A stretch of 64,000 bases of DNA from Blastomussa wellsi (GCA_947652115.1 OX393574.1:11775249-11839248); one strand, 5' to 3'. Positions 12,901-23,068 are shown, numbered from the stretch's first letter. The notes: generated by a model from the sequence alone, not told the origin. Program-made: numbers and translations.

Positions 12901-15900
12901 AACGAGTTGCTTTGAATGAAAATGAACATACAGGTAAATGAACACTTTCATGCGAATGACTTCGCACTTGTACTTGTTTTGATACCGTTGCAAAAGGAGA
13001 ACTCGGAAATGGCCATTAGCTTTTCACTTGAATGGTCACACACCAACGTTTATATAAGCCAACGCACAAAATTGTTTCATTTATTGTTCTCCCTTTTAGT
13101 ATAAATCTACTAGCGTTCTATCACGAATGCCGTTCTCTGATTGGCTACGCTACCCACTATCTATTTAAACAATAGAGTGTTTCTGTTGAGAAACTATCGG
13201 CTGATAGTTGTCCCGCGGAAATTTGATGTTCTTAAAACAAATATGCTAGTTTTAAGAACATCAAATTTCCAAGGGGCAACTATCAGACCGATAGTTCCGA
13301 GACAAAACCTCTATTTTCTTTTTTGTTCACCACTAAATTTTCTTCCGCGCGCACATTCACAAACTAGCATCTTGAGTTTTTTGTTGCAAGCCGAAACGTA
13401 CGAATACACGAAAATCAGGTAAGAACCCTCGAAATACAGATAAACCAAATAGCGTTTGATTTTTTACCGAAAGACTGCTTGTTAACAAAAAAATTTTAAG
13501 GACGGGCACTATCCATCCGGGTATTTTCCTCGGACGGGCACTATGCACTGATAGTGCCATCCGCGGATGAACACTATCGCGTCACGTGATCAATTTAGAC
13601 CAATCAGAATCGGAGAAAATTTAGTGGTGAACTATAATCTGTGATAGATGGTGAGTAGCGTAGCAGTGCGGTTGTCGGTAAACCCGGTTGTCAACAAAAT
13701 GGCGGCCGCTCCTTCACGTTTTTTAAATGTCCGTGAAGAAGATTTAGACAGTTTACTGGTCGAGGCTGTTCCAGAAAAGACAAAAATCGCCACGACTAGT
13801 AGATTTATACTAAAACAATTAGATTATTCGCTCTCGATTTCTATGCGTGATGGGGCGAGTTGACTCGGGCTGCGCCCTCGTCAACTATCACGCGATAGAA
13901 ATCTCGAGCTCATAATCTAATTGATAAATAGAAAATAATCAAAATACTTAATGAACTTCCCAAATGCTTCAACAGATCCTCGAGGCGCATGGTTTACAGC
14001 CTCTTCAGTTGCAGCCTAAAGAGGTAAGTTGCCTTGACTATTTTCCCACTCCACTAGATAGACGATTCTCTGCTTCTCGTGAGCCAAAAGGGCTTCAAGT
14101 ATCGCTCTCCATACAACCGTCTTGTGCCTGGTCATCCAGCTTTCGGCCACTTTTCTCGGTTCCTTTTCACTTTCCTTTTCTCTTTTCATTCATCCCAACC
14201 TTACAGTCACATTTCATCTCCATTCTCAACAGATGCCCGTCCTGAGTTCCATCTTCTCCTTCGAAACTCGTCATTTATCTTATTCACGCTTGCTATCCCC
14301 CCTCCCCTCCCCCCCGTCTCCACATGACGCTAAAACCTTTGAGCTCTCTTCTCAAGCATTAAATGCTTCTTCTCTTCAGGGACTTGCTCTGATTAATGGA
14401 ACTCAGTTGATAACTTCTCTTGGCGCAGAAGGTGAGTCTTCAAACCAGGGACTTAGCGGTATGCAAATGCAAAATTAAGCAAATTGGCATTTCGTAAATC
14501 GCGAATGTATTCAGATAAGGCCTGTGCTAGGAGGTATACGTCTCTCGGGGAAAACCGTCCTAAAACAATTTAGTTAACATCTGTCGTATTCTCAACTAAG
14601 CACTGTAGCTACAGCTTTGAGAAAGACGGGAAAAACCTCGAGGAAATACCCCCCTCCACCACAACCTCCTGGCGGGGAAGGACGGAAATGAGAACTTTTC
14701 TATGTTTTGTTTTTTCGCCTCTTAGCTGTGGAACGCGCTCGGTTAATAGCCAAACAAGCTGACGTCATCGCGGCCATGTCACTTGAAGTGTTGAAAGGAA
14801 CATCGAGAGCTTTTGATGCCTGTAAGTAAAACAGTGTACACAAACACCGTTCGTTTGACAGACGATTTGCTGACAACGTCTTGATTTGCTTAAAACCATT
14901 AGTAATCCATCGAGTGCGCCCGCACTTTGGTCAGTGCCGGGTAGCAGAGAGACTGCGCTCTCTACTTCACTCAAGTGTGTATCCTTCTGAGATCGCAGGT
15001 AGGTCTGAGGGGGGAGGGGGGAGTGGTGCAACGATTTGTCATGCATTTGATTTTACGAACAAAAAAATTTTCTCAGGAGGTTGACGTTAAAAATTGCACT
15101 TGTATGAAGTGATCATGGCTAAGTGGGAAAACATTACATAATGCATCAAACGCGAAAGACTGTTTCATCGGGATATCCAAACATCAAGAAGAGAGTTGAA
15201 AATACGAAGCGTAGCGGAGTATTAGTGAAAAATAATCGAGGTGTTTGATAGCTGATGTAACAACAACAACAACAACAATTTATTTACAAATTTAAAAGAA
15301 GGATATAAGGGCTTCTCCCGGAATAGCCGCAAAGCTAGTCGAGGCGGGGCAAGATGAGCACGAGAAACATAATAGAAAAGGCAAATCACAATAAATTACA
15401 AACATACCGGAAACGGAAAAACTTAGCTTTACAAAAAAAAACCGCAGATTTAAGCTATACAACAAAATTAAAGTAGATTACATGTCGTTTTTATTATTAT
15501 TATTATCAAGTGTTTGATATATCGTCTTAATCGAAACAAAAACTAAGGGGTAAACGGAGAAACAAAGTCGTAGAAATCTATGTTAATTAAGAATGGGTAT
15601 CCAAATCTTCTTTGCGGTTATGATTTTCTTTGTTTTAACGTTTTTATTCGTTTATGAAGTTGATTTATTTCTCTTGTATTTGTGTACAGAAAGTCACAGA
15701 TTCTGTAACCGCGTCCAGGATTCGTACACTTTGCGGTGTTGTCCACAGGTAGGTCATATGTCAAATAAATCTGTACCCCGGTTGTTCAAAGAGTGGATAA
15801 CGCTATCCTCCGGACAAATCACTATCCAGTGGATAAGTGTTGGCAAAACAAACTGCACTATCCACTGGATAGTGATTTATCCAGTGGATAGGGTTAACCA

Positions 15901-18900
15901 CCCTTTGAACAACCGAGGCCAGAAGGATAGAAAGAGAAAACAGCTAACGGGAAGCCTTCGTTATCAAAGATCGCGTCTTCCTTGTGCTCTGTTCCTTCTT
16001 CTCTCGAGACCTGTCTGCAAGTCTCATCCTCGTCCCCAGGCTATCTTCTTTTCGTCACTAAATGGAGAGAGCCTGGGAACGAGGCTGGTAACAACCAACC
16101 AGAGATAATGCACGGATCTCTGTACACCGACATCATGGAATTTTTAACTGAGGTAGAGACTACATCGTTCCTTCAGCGAGGAAAGTAGGAAATCATAAAT
16201 ATTCTTGTTCTTCGGCCATTCCAACTTTAAAAGGAAAAGAATGCGTTGTCTATTGATAATGTTTGTAACCGCCGTTTGTTTTCCTTTCAAAGTAAGACGT
16301 CTCTTTACGTAGTTTTTTGGTCTACAATCTACAATTTATTTTCCAAATATAAGCCTGATTTCTTTTGATTATAACATAGCGAGTTTCAATTGAGTGTCTT
16401 AAAACCAAAAACAAAGTAATTACTTTGCCCAATCACAGAGGACGGAGACAATCCAGTAAACCAATCAAAACTCGCAATAATTACACGTAGCCGACTCAAA
16501 GCGCGGGAAAACGTGCTCGCGCGAGTCACGATTGGTTTTAGTTTTACTTCTGACTGGTTGAAAACGTGGCGCGAGATTTTTAAACCAATCACTTAGCGTA
16601 GCAACAAACGCAGAATTACTTTGGGCACTGGAGTGAAAACCGCTCTAAACCCCGTCCAAAAATGCGTCACTTCAAAACGCAATAGGCCTATAGGCAGAAA
16701 TAGGCTTGTAGTTCATTTAGACAATGTCACGTTATAAGTTATCTTTTGTTCATTTGCTAGGTCCATGGGGTTGTAAACGACACCATCGACTTCGTTCAAG
16801 ACGTAATTACAACAGAAATGAACAGTGCCACGGACAACCCAGTATCCTTTGACACCTTCATCACTTGTAAAGTGATGAGCAAGTTGTGTTCTATGACTGC
16901 GTCTTTCCCGGGGCCGGGGGCTATACGGGGGCGTCTCGCTGGATAGGGTATGGTTTTTGACCCCTCAGTCCTGAACAGGGCATATAATTCAAGCGAGTCT
17001 GTCCTAATCAGGGTATATTAAAGGGACACAGTCAAACCAAATATGAAAAATAATATCATAGGATGAACAAAAGAACAATCCAAAAAAGGTTTTCAGTAAA
17101 CAATTGAAAATCGAGCGAAACACCGGGATTATTGAAGCGGATTTCTACATGTACTCGACACGTACCTTCGATTTCCAGTTCAGGTAAACTTTTTTCAAAG
17201 TGAGAAAACTAGCGTCCAGGTCAGCGCGGTCCCAAAGCTGGCTGTGTCCCTTTGAGGAATCGTCCTAGAGAGGGTATGCCTTCATGACTTTTTAGACATG
17301 TTCAAAATCAGAAACGTTCGTCAGTATTTTTTCAGCCGGTCATCAGTCAACGTTATATCATTTTCAGGATTAGATATTAGCGCTATAGTATAAAAAACGT
17401 TTTTCTTTCTCCTAAAGTTTAGATCGACCAATTTAAGGGGGCTTCGGTACGCTACGCCGGGTGGCAATTAAAATACATTGGAACGCCATCAAGAGGAAGA
17501 TATACAATAAGCAGTACAATGGCTCTGCAGTGCAGATTTTTCAGGCGAAGGTTTAGCCGTCTACTTCTGAATGCGATGTGAAATTATCGAATTTTATGTG
17601 TTTTGAATAACGTAAACATCAACGGCTGACTTTTCGTGTTGCTATTTGCAACTCAGAGCGTGGGAGGCGCAGTGGCCTAATGGTTAGTGCACTGGACTCC
17701 GGATCGGACGGTCCGGGTTCGAGCCTCTAGCCGGGTCACTGCGTTGTGTTCTTGGGCAAGACACTTTACTCTCACAGTGCCTCTCTTCACCCAGGTGTAA
17801 AATGGGTGCCGGCGAATTTACTGCTGGGGGGTAACCCTGCGATGGACTAGCAACCCATCCAGGGGGGAGTAGAAATACTCTCTGTCGCTTCATGCTACAG
17901 AAACCGGGATAAGCTCCGGCCTGATGGGCCACTAGGCCCGGCAGCAGACTTACCTTTTTTACCTTTATTTGCAACTCAGAGCGCTTTCTCTCTAGAACTA
18001 TTTCTGAAACTGATGGGTAAATAGAATAGATTAGATAATTGAGAGATTCTTGTGAAACTGATATCAATATTGTCTTTTAAAGAATTCCCTTAATTCTACC
18101 CAACAGACCTTTAGCATAATAACATAAAGGAAGCTAAACTAAAGTAATATCAAATGCAATCTCGTTCAGAAGGACCTCCTTAACTCGATGTAAAATAGAT
18201 AGTTTTCGCGGATCAAGGAGAGGTCATTTCAGGTGGAAACTTCCATGGCGAATACCCTGCCAAGGTGTGCTTAGAGTGTAATTAGTTATACGCGGATTTG
18301 CTGAAAGGAAACCTCGGAATTTTCTTACTCAGAACGTCAATGCCTTAAAAGAGTAGTCAACCTTATAAAGCATGTAATTTTGGAGGAACAATGGACTGTT
18401 GTTGTTCTTTATAGACCTGCACCATATACCGCTAAAACGATCAGTACATTGTTCATGTCATAAACGAGTTTCTGGTGTTATGAGGTCTGATGTTTTACAG
18501 TCACACATTTTCACTCCCAATAACAAGCACTGTCACGACTATAACTTCAACAATTCAACATCCCAAAAACGTGTTTACACCAATGGAAACCTGCGAACAG
18601 TGGTCAATTTTTGATAAAATTACAATACCAGTGTACTGAAGCTAAATATGGAGTGATATCACAGTGATACCATCAAGAACTTTAGATCTCAACTCGAAAA
18701 GGTCTGCTGACTTTTTCAAGTTCTGTCTTTGTGATTTTGAATTGATGAAAACTATTTTCGGTCGCCCTCTCCCTTCAATAATTTGCTTGATGTCCATCTA
18801 TTTATGTTTAAGGAGCATTTTCTGTATGGGTGAAAGAACATATAGTCATAATTTTGTGGCCGTTTTGCTAAAAAACTGAAGCTGCAAAAATGTCCGTGAC

Positions 18901-21900
18901 AGTGTTCCTTCGAGGTCTCTCGATACAGTTTTTGCGGGCCATATCTAGCATTTTCAGTCAGCTTCTTAGCATCGAACTGATATCAAGAATTACAGTAGTT
19001 AATTCTTCTTATCCTTGACACCGATATAAACAGAAAACCTCGAAATCAGTAAAACTTGACTTTTGTGCGATACAGACTACGTAGCAACAAGCTAATAACA
19101 GTATCTTAGGCTATATTTTATTGCTAATAAAACATATAAGAATTAAAAAAAATCTATATGTTTTACCAAGGCGAGTCTTACCGGATTGTAACTCTCCGTT
19201 TGTTTATGTGTTAGGTATTGGACTACCTAGCTATTGGTGTACACGAGTTGGCAAGTATGAGTGAAAGGAGGACAGAACGACTTGTAAATCCAGGTAATCC
19301 TGAAAAATGAGTTGTGGTTGCTTCAGATTTTAATTACATTACAAACTTTTGGGGTTCGACAAAGGTTGTCCTGAGAATTGGCTAATCCCAAGTTGCTATT
19401 AAAGTAATCTGTTATCAGATAAACGTCATTTGGCACTTCAGACATGAGAAGAAATCTGAGTCGTGTCAGCCTGATTCTCAGGTGTCTGACGTCGATCGCG
19501 TTCCCCTCCCTTCCCATCTCGCTTGTTTCGAGGGGAAACGAATGGGCCGCGATCGACCTCGGGTGGACTTCTGAGAATCCGGCAGGCTCTGAAGGCGAGC
19601 TGTCTCGTCTGTCTTTTGTTGGACCGCCGTTACTGGGGCCAAGATGGCTTCTGTTATTTTGTTTTGTCTCTAGTAACAGTGGTCTCAAGACCTGGATAAG
19701 ACGGCACCTTTTCTTCACATAACTTTTTTATGTTTTTAGCCCTCAGTGAATTACCAGCATTTCTCGTCAAGGAAGGAGGTCTTAATTCGGGTAATGACGA
19801 TTCGTTTTCCTGGTTGCTTGTTTTGCTTTGTCTCTCTTGCTAGTTTAGTTTATCCGTGCGTTTGCTTGTTTTAATGGTCTGTTTCGTATACTCCACTACT
19901 CGATCAGTACGTTTGTAACAGCGAAGCACGCTAGTGACGTCATGACTCAGACAACACTCAGAGAAACAATCGGAGTGTCGGATTTTGAAGATTTCTTCAA
20001 GCGCGAAAGCCGGTGTTCCTAAAACGCTTTTAAAACGAAAACGTCGCCTACATGCCCTCTGTTTCTTTCAGAACGCGCTTATATTTATCGAGTCTCGCTG
20101 GGTCTATTTCTGGGCTTCCCGCGATGGTTCGTAATTCACATTGAATTAAGTCATCTGTTAAAGCGATTTTCTTTTGATTGTCGTAACAGAAAAATCAAAG
20201 TATTCATTTTGGCCAATCACAATGGACGGAGACAATCGAGAGAACCAATCAAAACTCAAAGCAATATCGTGTAGCCGGCTACACGAAGCGCTGGAAGGCG
20301 TACGTGAGAGAATCACGACTGGTTTTGGTCTTACTGCTGATTGGTTGAAAAAGTTGCGCGAGATCACTGAGCATAGTAACGCAAAACCAAAAGCAAAAAC
20401 CAATAGACCATATTCACGATAGCCGCCATATTGGTTTTCATATTATAATGCAAATTAGCCACGTTGTCTTCCAGAAGGGCAAACATTGAAATGATGCCGT
20501 TTATCGGAAAATCGGACGGTCTAAATAGTAAAGTATCTGCGGTAAAGCCACATTTGAGAGCCAACTGATGGAATAATATAAAAGTGCCACAATTGCGTTA
20601 AACTTAGAGTATTTAAAGCGCAAAACAAAAACCAAAGCATGGCTATAACAATAATTATCAGACATGATGAGAAACCAGCTGAAATTTGTCGATTTAGGCT
20701 TGTTTGCCCCCTCACAAATCACGTACCTAATTTGCATTACAATGTGAAAACAAACATGGCGGCTGTCGTGAATAAGGTCTATTACTTTCGACACTCAATT
20801 AACTGTTAATATATCATTTTCTTCATACCTCTTTTTAGGTTTCATGTTAGCGCACTGCACAGCGGCATCTTTGGGTGAGATACAGTTATGAAAATTATTC
20901 TGCTTCCCGAAACAGATTTGCTCCTTATAACTCCAATCAGGTCGATCTTACTAGCTGCCTTGGAATCCTAGTTTCAGAGAACAAAGTCCTTTGCCACCCC
21001 TCCTCAGTAGATTCATTGCCCACGGCAGCTGGCCAAGAAGATCACGTGTCTATGGGAGGTTTTGCTGCGAGGAAAGCTCTTAACGTTGTGAGGAATGTGG
21101 AGAAAGGTAAGCTTTTTTTCTTGGAATTCATTTTTTTTTTCTTTACAACGGAAAAGGTATACCAGAAAAAAAGAGGTTAGTTTTCCCTATTTTTCTTTGG
21201 TCACTCTCTTTCTATGCGGTTCCGAGGCTACATTGACGCAGTCGGAGTCAACACTGACAGCCAAAATTGTCCTGTTCGCGATCACCTTATAAATGAAGAA
21301 AAATATGAAATTACGAAAGAAGCTAAGAGATCAAATTCCATCGATTCATTGTAGACCCGGTGTGTTTAATACTTGTGCTTATAAAAGAACGTTTTTTAAT
21401 TTTCTGAAGTAACAATCTTTATTGTTTTCTGTTTTATTCTCAGCGCTTGCAATTGAATTACTGGCTGCTTGTCAAGGAATCGAGTTTTTGCGGCCTTTAA
21501 AGACAACAGAACCTCTTGAAGCCGTCCATTCACTCGTGCGGAAAGTTGTGAAGTAAGGTCGTGTTAATGATATACTTAAGGAAGACCAAGAAACAACGTA
21601 ATCTATCTGGCCAATCGCAAAAGACACAAAATCCATTGAAGCAATCAAAACTCAATGTTAATCTGTGATATGAACGTAGCTGGCGCGAAGCGCGCGAAAA
21701 CGTGTGCCAACGTGCCTCTGCTTCAAAACGAGTCAAAAGGCTGCTTTTCACTAGCGCACAAGCATAAACATAACGACATAAGCACGAGCTCAAGAAGAAC
21801 AAACACACTTGTTTTTTCTCACGTTTTTTTTTTCACTAGGAATCACCGCGACATAAGCATAGGACATGGAGTGTCCGTTCTTCTTTGTGCTTATGCTTAT

Positions 21901-22972
21901 GTCGTTATGCTTATGCGCTAGTGAAAACTAGCCTTGCTTTAGTTATAAATGGTATTCTCTGATTGGTTAGATCAAATTGCGTAACGCAACGTTAACAGTC
22001 TCAATGTTTGGTCGAAGTTATGTGTTGTCGCGCGAAAATCCGTTGATTATCGTGCCATAGTCAGTACTTAAGTGAGTGTTGTCAAAAATCATGATTTTAA
22101 CAACATGATCGATCAAAGTTTATTTTTCATGTTATGTTGCAAGTTTTGCGAAAATGGTTTCAATTCTTGTTCTCGTTTTCTTCCATCGGTATAGCCACTC
22201 CGCTGCACCTCGTTGACTATTCGCTGTTTCTACAAAACACTCCATCTCGTATTTCCAGCATGCAAGATCACGAGCTCAACAAGCCTAGGACTAAAACAGC
22301 TCATATTACACCCAATCCCGAAAATTGAAATTTTAATTGTTTCTCTGTCTTGAAGGGCTTGGGATCGAGATCGTTACATGGCACCCGACATTGAAGCTGT
22401 GTTGAAGCTACTGATGGAAGGCAAGGTAAATATAATCTCTCTATTTTCCTTTTTTCAATTTTCTTTTCAGAAATGACTCATGATCACAATAAGTTTTTCC
22501 AATGTCCTGGATAGGTTGTTACTTTCGCGCGAAAATTCAATGGAAGTGAGGCTCAAGTTGACTTTTGTTCTTAAACTAAAACGTTTCTGGGCGCTATCAT
22601 GTGAAGGTAACGCCAAGCCTCGCTTTCATGCAGAGGCCTGGTTGCATATCACGGAACTGCAAAAGGGTCTAATTTCCCTCAGATAATCCCATAAAATCTC
22701 CCGGCGCAGCTCATGGCTCGTTTCCAGTGGGAGCTGTTGAGCGCGCTAAGATGGCCAATCTTTCTTTTCGCAGAGAATATGTGACTACTCGTTAGTTGTT
22801 CATTTTGTTTGACATTGTTTTGTAGGTCTGGGAAGTGGCATCACCGTTTATGACACACTACAACAGCACCATGAAGTGTAACCAAATGTCCAGCGGTATA
22901 TTCTCGCCAACGGCAAGCTCCGTGTCTGACAGTTTTCCCCCAGAAAAGAAGATTAAGCTAAGCCAAGAGTGA
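2744..22972 (+). CDS. HAL: Histidine ammonia-lyase (histidase), complete 23-exon gene
   Basis: The enzyme deaminates L-histidine to urocanate and ammonia, the first step of histidine catabolism. Exons: 2744-2984, 5116-5174, 7301-7375, 8744-8816, 9135-9201, 9937-9974, 10214-10292, 11134-11180, 12324-12463, 13976-14023, 14380-14431, 14726-14821, 14903-14998, 15690-15748, 16761-16841, 18199-18264, 19215-19293, 19740-19790, 20839-20874, 20972-21106, 21444-21552, 22356-22425, 22826-22972. All junctions are GT-AG and phases agree throughout, giving 647 residues (human HAL has 657). The Ala-Ser-Gly that forms the MIO cofactor is at 241-243 in [12 protein letters not shown]. By comparison with bacterial histidase, the active-site residues Y152, H182, N295, Y383, R386, F432 and E517 are all present. 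The RSHASG block is histidase-like rather than phenylalanine-lyase-like. The start is the first ATG in frame; its product aligns with the human N-terminus. Only the last roughly 30 residues are not recognisably conserved. I see no break, so the gene should be functional. Confidence 0.96.
3090..3182. repeat. short inverted-repeat element
   Basis: GTTAGCTAACCTGCGATC on the left is mirrored, with mismatches, by GATCGCAGGGTGTAAGTTGG on the right. They flank a purine-rich AAGAAGAAAGAAAAA core. It looks like a tiny MITE or a simple hairpin; no target duplication is clear. Confidence 0.45.
4145..4215 (+). mobile_element. LINE-type 3' tail with TATG repeat
   Basis: The stretch reads CCTTGGGGAAAGTCAATAAA followed by repeated GTATGTATG units. 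A polyadenylation-like AATAAA followed by a short tetranucleotide repeat is typical of the 3' end of CR1/L2-like non-LTR retrotransposons. No reverse-transcriptase coding remains here. Confidence 0.45.
4425..4690 (+). repeat. GC-rich two-copy tandem duplication
   Basis: Two diverged copies of a roughly 120-130 bp unit lie side by side. Each contains TGGAG-CAGGTC, a GGTGGCTA block and CCTGATCTGTACTCCCCCCA, followed by C-rich DNA. It is non-coding despite short open frames on both strands. Confidence 0.65.
5255..5812. mobile_element. Non-autonomous DNA transposon with roughly 30-bp inverted ends
   Basis: The left end, TTTAAAGGCCATTTCCAGTC and onward, is mirrored on the right by a sequence ending GGACTGGAAATGACCTTTAA. 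The arms extend through a CAGTATGGACTGG block. The interior carries a LINE-type tail (5612-5757), which looks like a nested insertion. A shorter copy of the same element is at 25118-25256, sharing both interior sequence and the right end. Confidence 0.7.
5612..5757 (+). mobile_element. LINE 3' end with (GATT)n tail
   Basis: The stretch ends with GGTAATAAAGATATTGATTG and repeated ATTG units. AATAAA followed by an ATTG tetramer repeat is a common 3' terminus of CR1/L2-type LINEs. There is no coding remnant. Confidence 0.5.
6355..6562. repeat. Dispersed MITE-like repeat (family with copies near 46733 and 58498)
   Basis: It starts TGTGCAGTTCGAGAAAATAT and continues through CCATACGCC and GGGATTGGAAATTC to a G-rich core. 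It ends near GGAACTACA, an imperfect inversion of the start. Related sequence occurs at 46733-46900 and 58498-58575. Confidence 0.55.
6861..6960. mobile_element. 100-bp MITE with TTAACCCTTTA ends (copy 1)
   Basis: The element begins TTAACCCTTTAAGCCCCAAG and ends CTTGGGGAGTAAAGGGTTAA, so its ends are inverted repeats. Two nearly identical copies lie at 45131-45231 and 45245-45345. The low divergence between copies suggests recent activity. The outer TTAA could be a target duplication. Confidence 0.8.
8089..8208. mobile_element. Palindromic MITE of the ACAATTATTCC family (copy 1)
   Basis: ACAATTATTCCA on the left mirrors TGGAATAATTGT on the right, with a second inner arm around TTCGCAGCCGTTATTA and TAATAATGGCTGCGAA. 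Related hairpin elements are at 8484-8572, 13815-13923 and 23069-23181. Confidence 0.7.
8484..8572. mobile_element. Palindromic MITE of the ACAATTATTCC family (copy 2)
   Basis: It starts ACAATTATCC and ends GGATAATTGT, with a GGCCTACGGCC centre. It lies 170 bp upstream of HAL exon 4 and has no coding content. Confidence 0.6.
9224..9450 (+). repeat. (AACG)n microsatellite in HAL intron 5
   Basis: The run consists of imperfect AACG units with interspersed AGCG, AAAG and AAGG variants. It begins about 25 bases after the exon 5 donor (9201). The long opposite-strand open frame here is an artefact of the repeat. Confidence 0.9.
10484..10662. mobile_element. MITE-like element, CCTCGTACCCA ends
   Basis: AACTCTGAGCTGCCTCGTACC on the left is matched in inverted orientation by GGGTACGAGGTAGCACTCTG on the right. 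The interior includes an AAAGATCTTTGCGTTTGCG hairpin. It lies in HAL intron 7. Confidence 0.6.
11466..11745 (+). repeat. Dispersed repeat, copy 1 (partner near 41157)
   Basis: GGGCGACCAGAGGAGCTCGC, an AACGTTGC-ATTACAA block, TATGGAATGCAA and CCATTTTCC-CCTCAAGCGAGTA-type blocks occur in the same order here and at 41157-41500. A fragment also occurs near 28353. This is a diverged repeat of unknown class. Confidence 0.55.
13183..13640. mobile_element. 5' part of a DNA transposon, copy 1 (partner at 24730)
   Basis: Inner hairpin arms ATTTGATGTTCTTAAAAC and GTTTTAAGAACATCAAAT are flanked by outer arms carrying ACTATCGG-TGATAGT motifs. Next come repeated CGGACGGGCACTAT blocks and GAATCGGAGAAAATTTAGTG. 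The segment from about 13241 onward is present again, diverged, at 24730-25112. It directly precedes the transposase-like fragment at 13696. Confidence 0.65.
13696..13806 (+). pseudogene. N-terminal fragment of a transposon protein (Crypton/DUF3504-like?)
   Basis: A plus-strand ATG in a GCGGCCGC context opens [20 protein letters not shown] and continues with a Lys/Thr-rich stretch. The SRF-x-x-V-x-E-x-D-L-x-x-L pattern resembles the N-termini of ZMYM/DUF3504-type proteins spread by tyrosine-recombinase elements in invertebrates; this is from memory and tentative. The frame is cut by a palindromic MITE starting at 13815, so only a stub remains. Confidence 0.35.
13815..13923. mobile_element. 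Palindromic MITE of the ACAATTATTCC family (copy 3)
   Basis: ACAATTAGATTATTCGCTCT and ATTTCTATGCGTGAT on the left are mirrored by ATCACGCGATAGAAAT and ATAATCTAATTG on the right. It interrupts the transposon protein stub that precedes it. Confidence 0.7.
15262..15480 (-). mobile_element. LINE-like 3' end, minus orientation
   Basis: A (CAA)n run is followed by TTTATTTACAAATTT and non-coding sequence including GGCTTCTCCCGGAATAGCC. Read on the minus strand, this is a 3' region ending in AAATAAA plus a (TTG)n tail, as in non-LTR retrotransposons. It lies in HAL intron 13. Confidence 0.45.
15779..15928. mobile_element. Palindromic MITE with CGGTTGTTCAAAG ends
   Basis: CGGTTGTTCAAAGAGTGGAT on the left mirrors CACCCTTTGAACAACCG on the right. 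Inside, TATCCAGTGGATA motifs repeat in both orientations, so the whole 150 bp can fold into a hairpin. It begins 31 bp after HAL exon 14 and accounts for the long open frame across this exon. Confidence 0.75.
16381..16625. repeat. Dispersed CCAATC-rich repeat, copy 1
   Basis: It starts GAGTTTCAATTGAGTGTC, then AAACCAAAAACAAAGTAATT, GGACGGAGACAATCCAGT and GGCGCGAGATTTTTAAACCA. Close copies are at 62826-63065 and 20168-20400, with a partial one at 21590-21700. The class is unknown; it is probably a non-autonomous DNA element, since CAATTGAGTGTC also appears inverted near 20790. Confidence 0.7.
16905..17400 (-). repeat. Dispersed repeat interrupted by a MITE (partner near 44890)
   Basis: GGATAGGGTATGG, CCTGAACAGGGCATATAATT, CTAATCAGGGTAT and CGTCCTAGAGAGGGTATG occur here. 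All recur in reverse orientation at 44890-45440. Here the element is split by the MITE at 17020-17253. In the partner copy a different MITE interrupts it. Confidence 0.65.
17020..17253. mobile_element. MITE with AAAGGGACACAG ends, nested
   Basis: AAAGGGACACAGTC on the left is the inverse of GGCTGTGTCCCTTT on the right, apart from one base. It sits inside the older repeat at 16905-17400, so it inserted later. Confidence 0.75.
17661..17965 (+). mobile_element. tRNA-derived SINE with perfect 18-bp target duplication
   Basis: The 5' part is tRNA-like: an A-box-like TGGCCTAATGGTTAGTGCA and a B-box-like GGTTCGAGCC are spaced as in an internal RNA polymerase III promoter. A non-tRNA body follows. 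The flanks TATTTGCAACTCAGAGCG at 17643-17660 and 17966-17983 are identical, which is a hallmark of target-primed insertion. A related, more diverged copy is at 55348-55618. It lies in HAL intron 15 in the sense orientation. Confidence 0.9.
20168..20810. repeat. CCAATC-rich repeat, copy 2, interrupted by a MITE
   Basis: GGCCAATCACAATGGACGGA, GAACCAATCAAAACTC and TTGCGCGAGATCACTGAGC match the copies at 16381 and 62826. The inverted end GACACTCAATTAAC appears only after the MITE at 20402-20783, so that element split this copy. It lies in HAL intron 18. Confidence 0.6.
20402..20783. mobile_element. MITE with AATAGACC ends
   Basis: AATAGACCATATTCACGATA followed by GCCGCCAT on the left is mirrored by ATGGCGGCTGTCGTGAATAA and GGTCTATT on the right. 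The inner arms share AATGCAAATTAG and CTAATTTGCATT. The inverted repeats are about 55 bp long. Confidence 0.75.
21590..21705. repeat. CCAATC-rich repeat, partial copy
   Basis: GGCCAATCGCAAAAGACAC, GAAGCAATCAAAACTCAA and GCGCGAAAACGTG echo the family at 16381. The rest is truncated or replaced by the MITE that follows. Confidence 0.45.
21738..21936. mobile_element. MITE with CTTTTCACTAGCGCA ends
   Basis: GCTTTTCACTAGCGCACAAG on the left is mirrored by TTATGCGCTAGTGAAAAC on the right. CATAACGACATAAGCA on the left is the inverse of TGCTTATGTCGTTATG on the right. It lies in HAL intron 21. Confidence 0.75.
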
Positions 22973-23068
22973 TGGTTTTAGAACGCTTTGCCCGCAAATC
23001 TCGTGTAGGGCCAACAATTCTTTAAATCCAAGCTGTAAATTTGCTGGAGAAAACGTTTCGTATATTTT

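Noticed and set aside
15593..16108. 171-codon plus-strand open frame
   Set aside because: It only spans HAL exon 14 (15690-15748) plus a palindromic MITE; the splice sites and homology define the real coding part.
16842..16880. Extending HAL exon 15 past 16841
   Set aside because: Reading on loses homology. Splicing at GTATCC joins DNP to IVFADQGE exactly as in other histidases.
17661..17735. Functional tRNA gene
   Set aside because: A and B boxes are present, but the element continues into a SINE body with a target duplication, and the tRNA cloverleaf is not kept.
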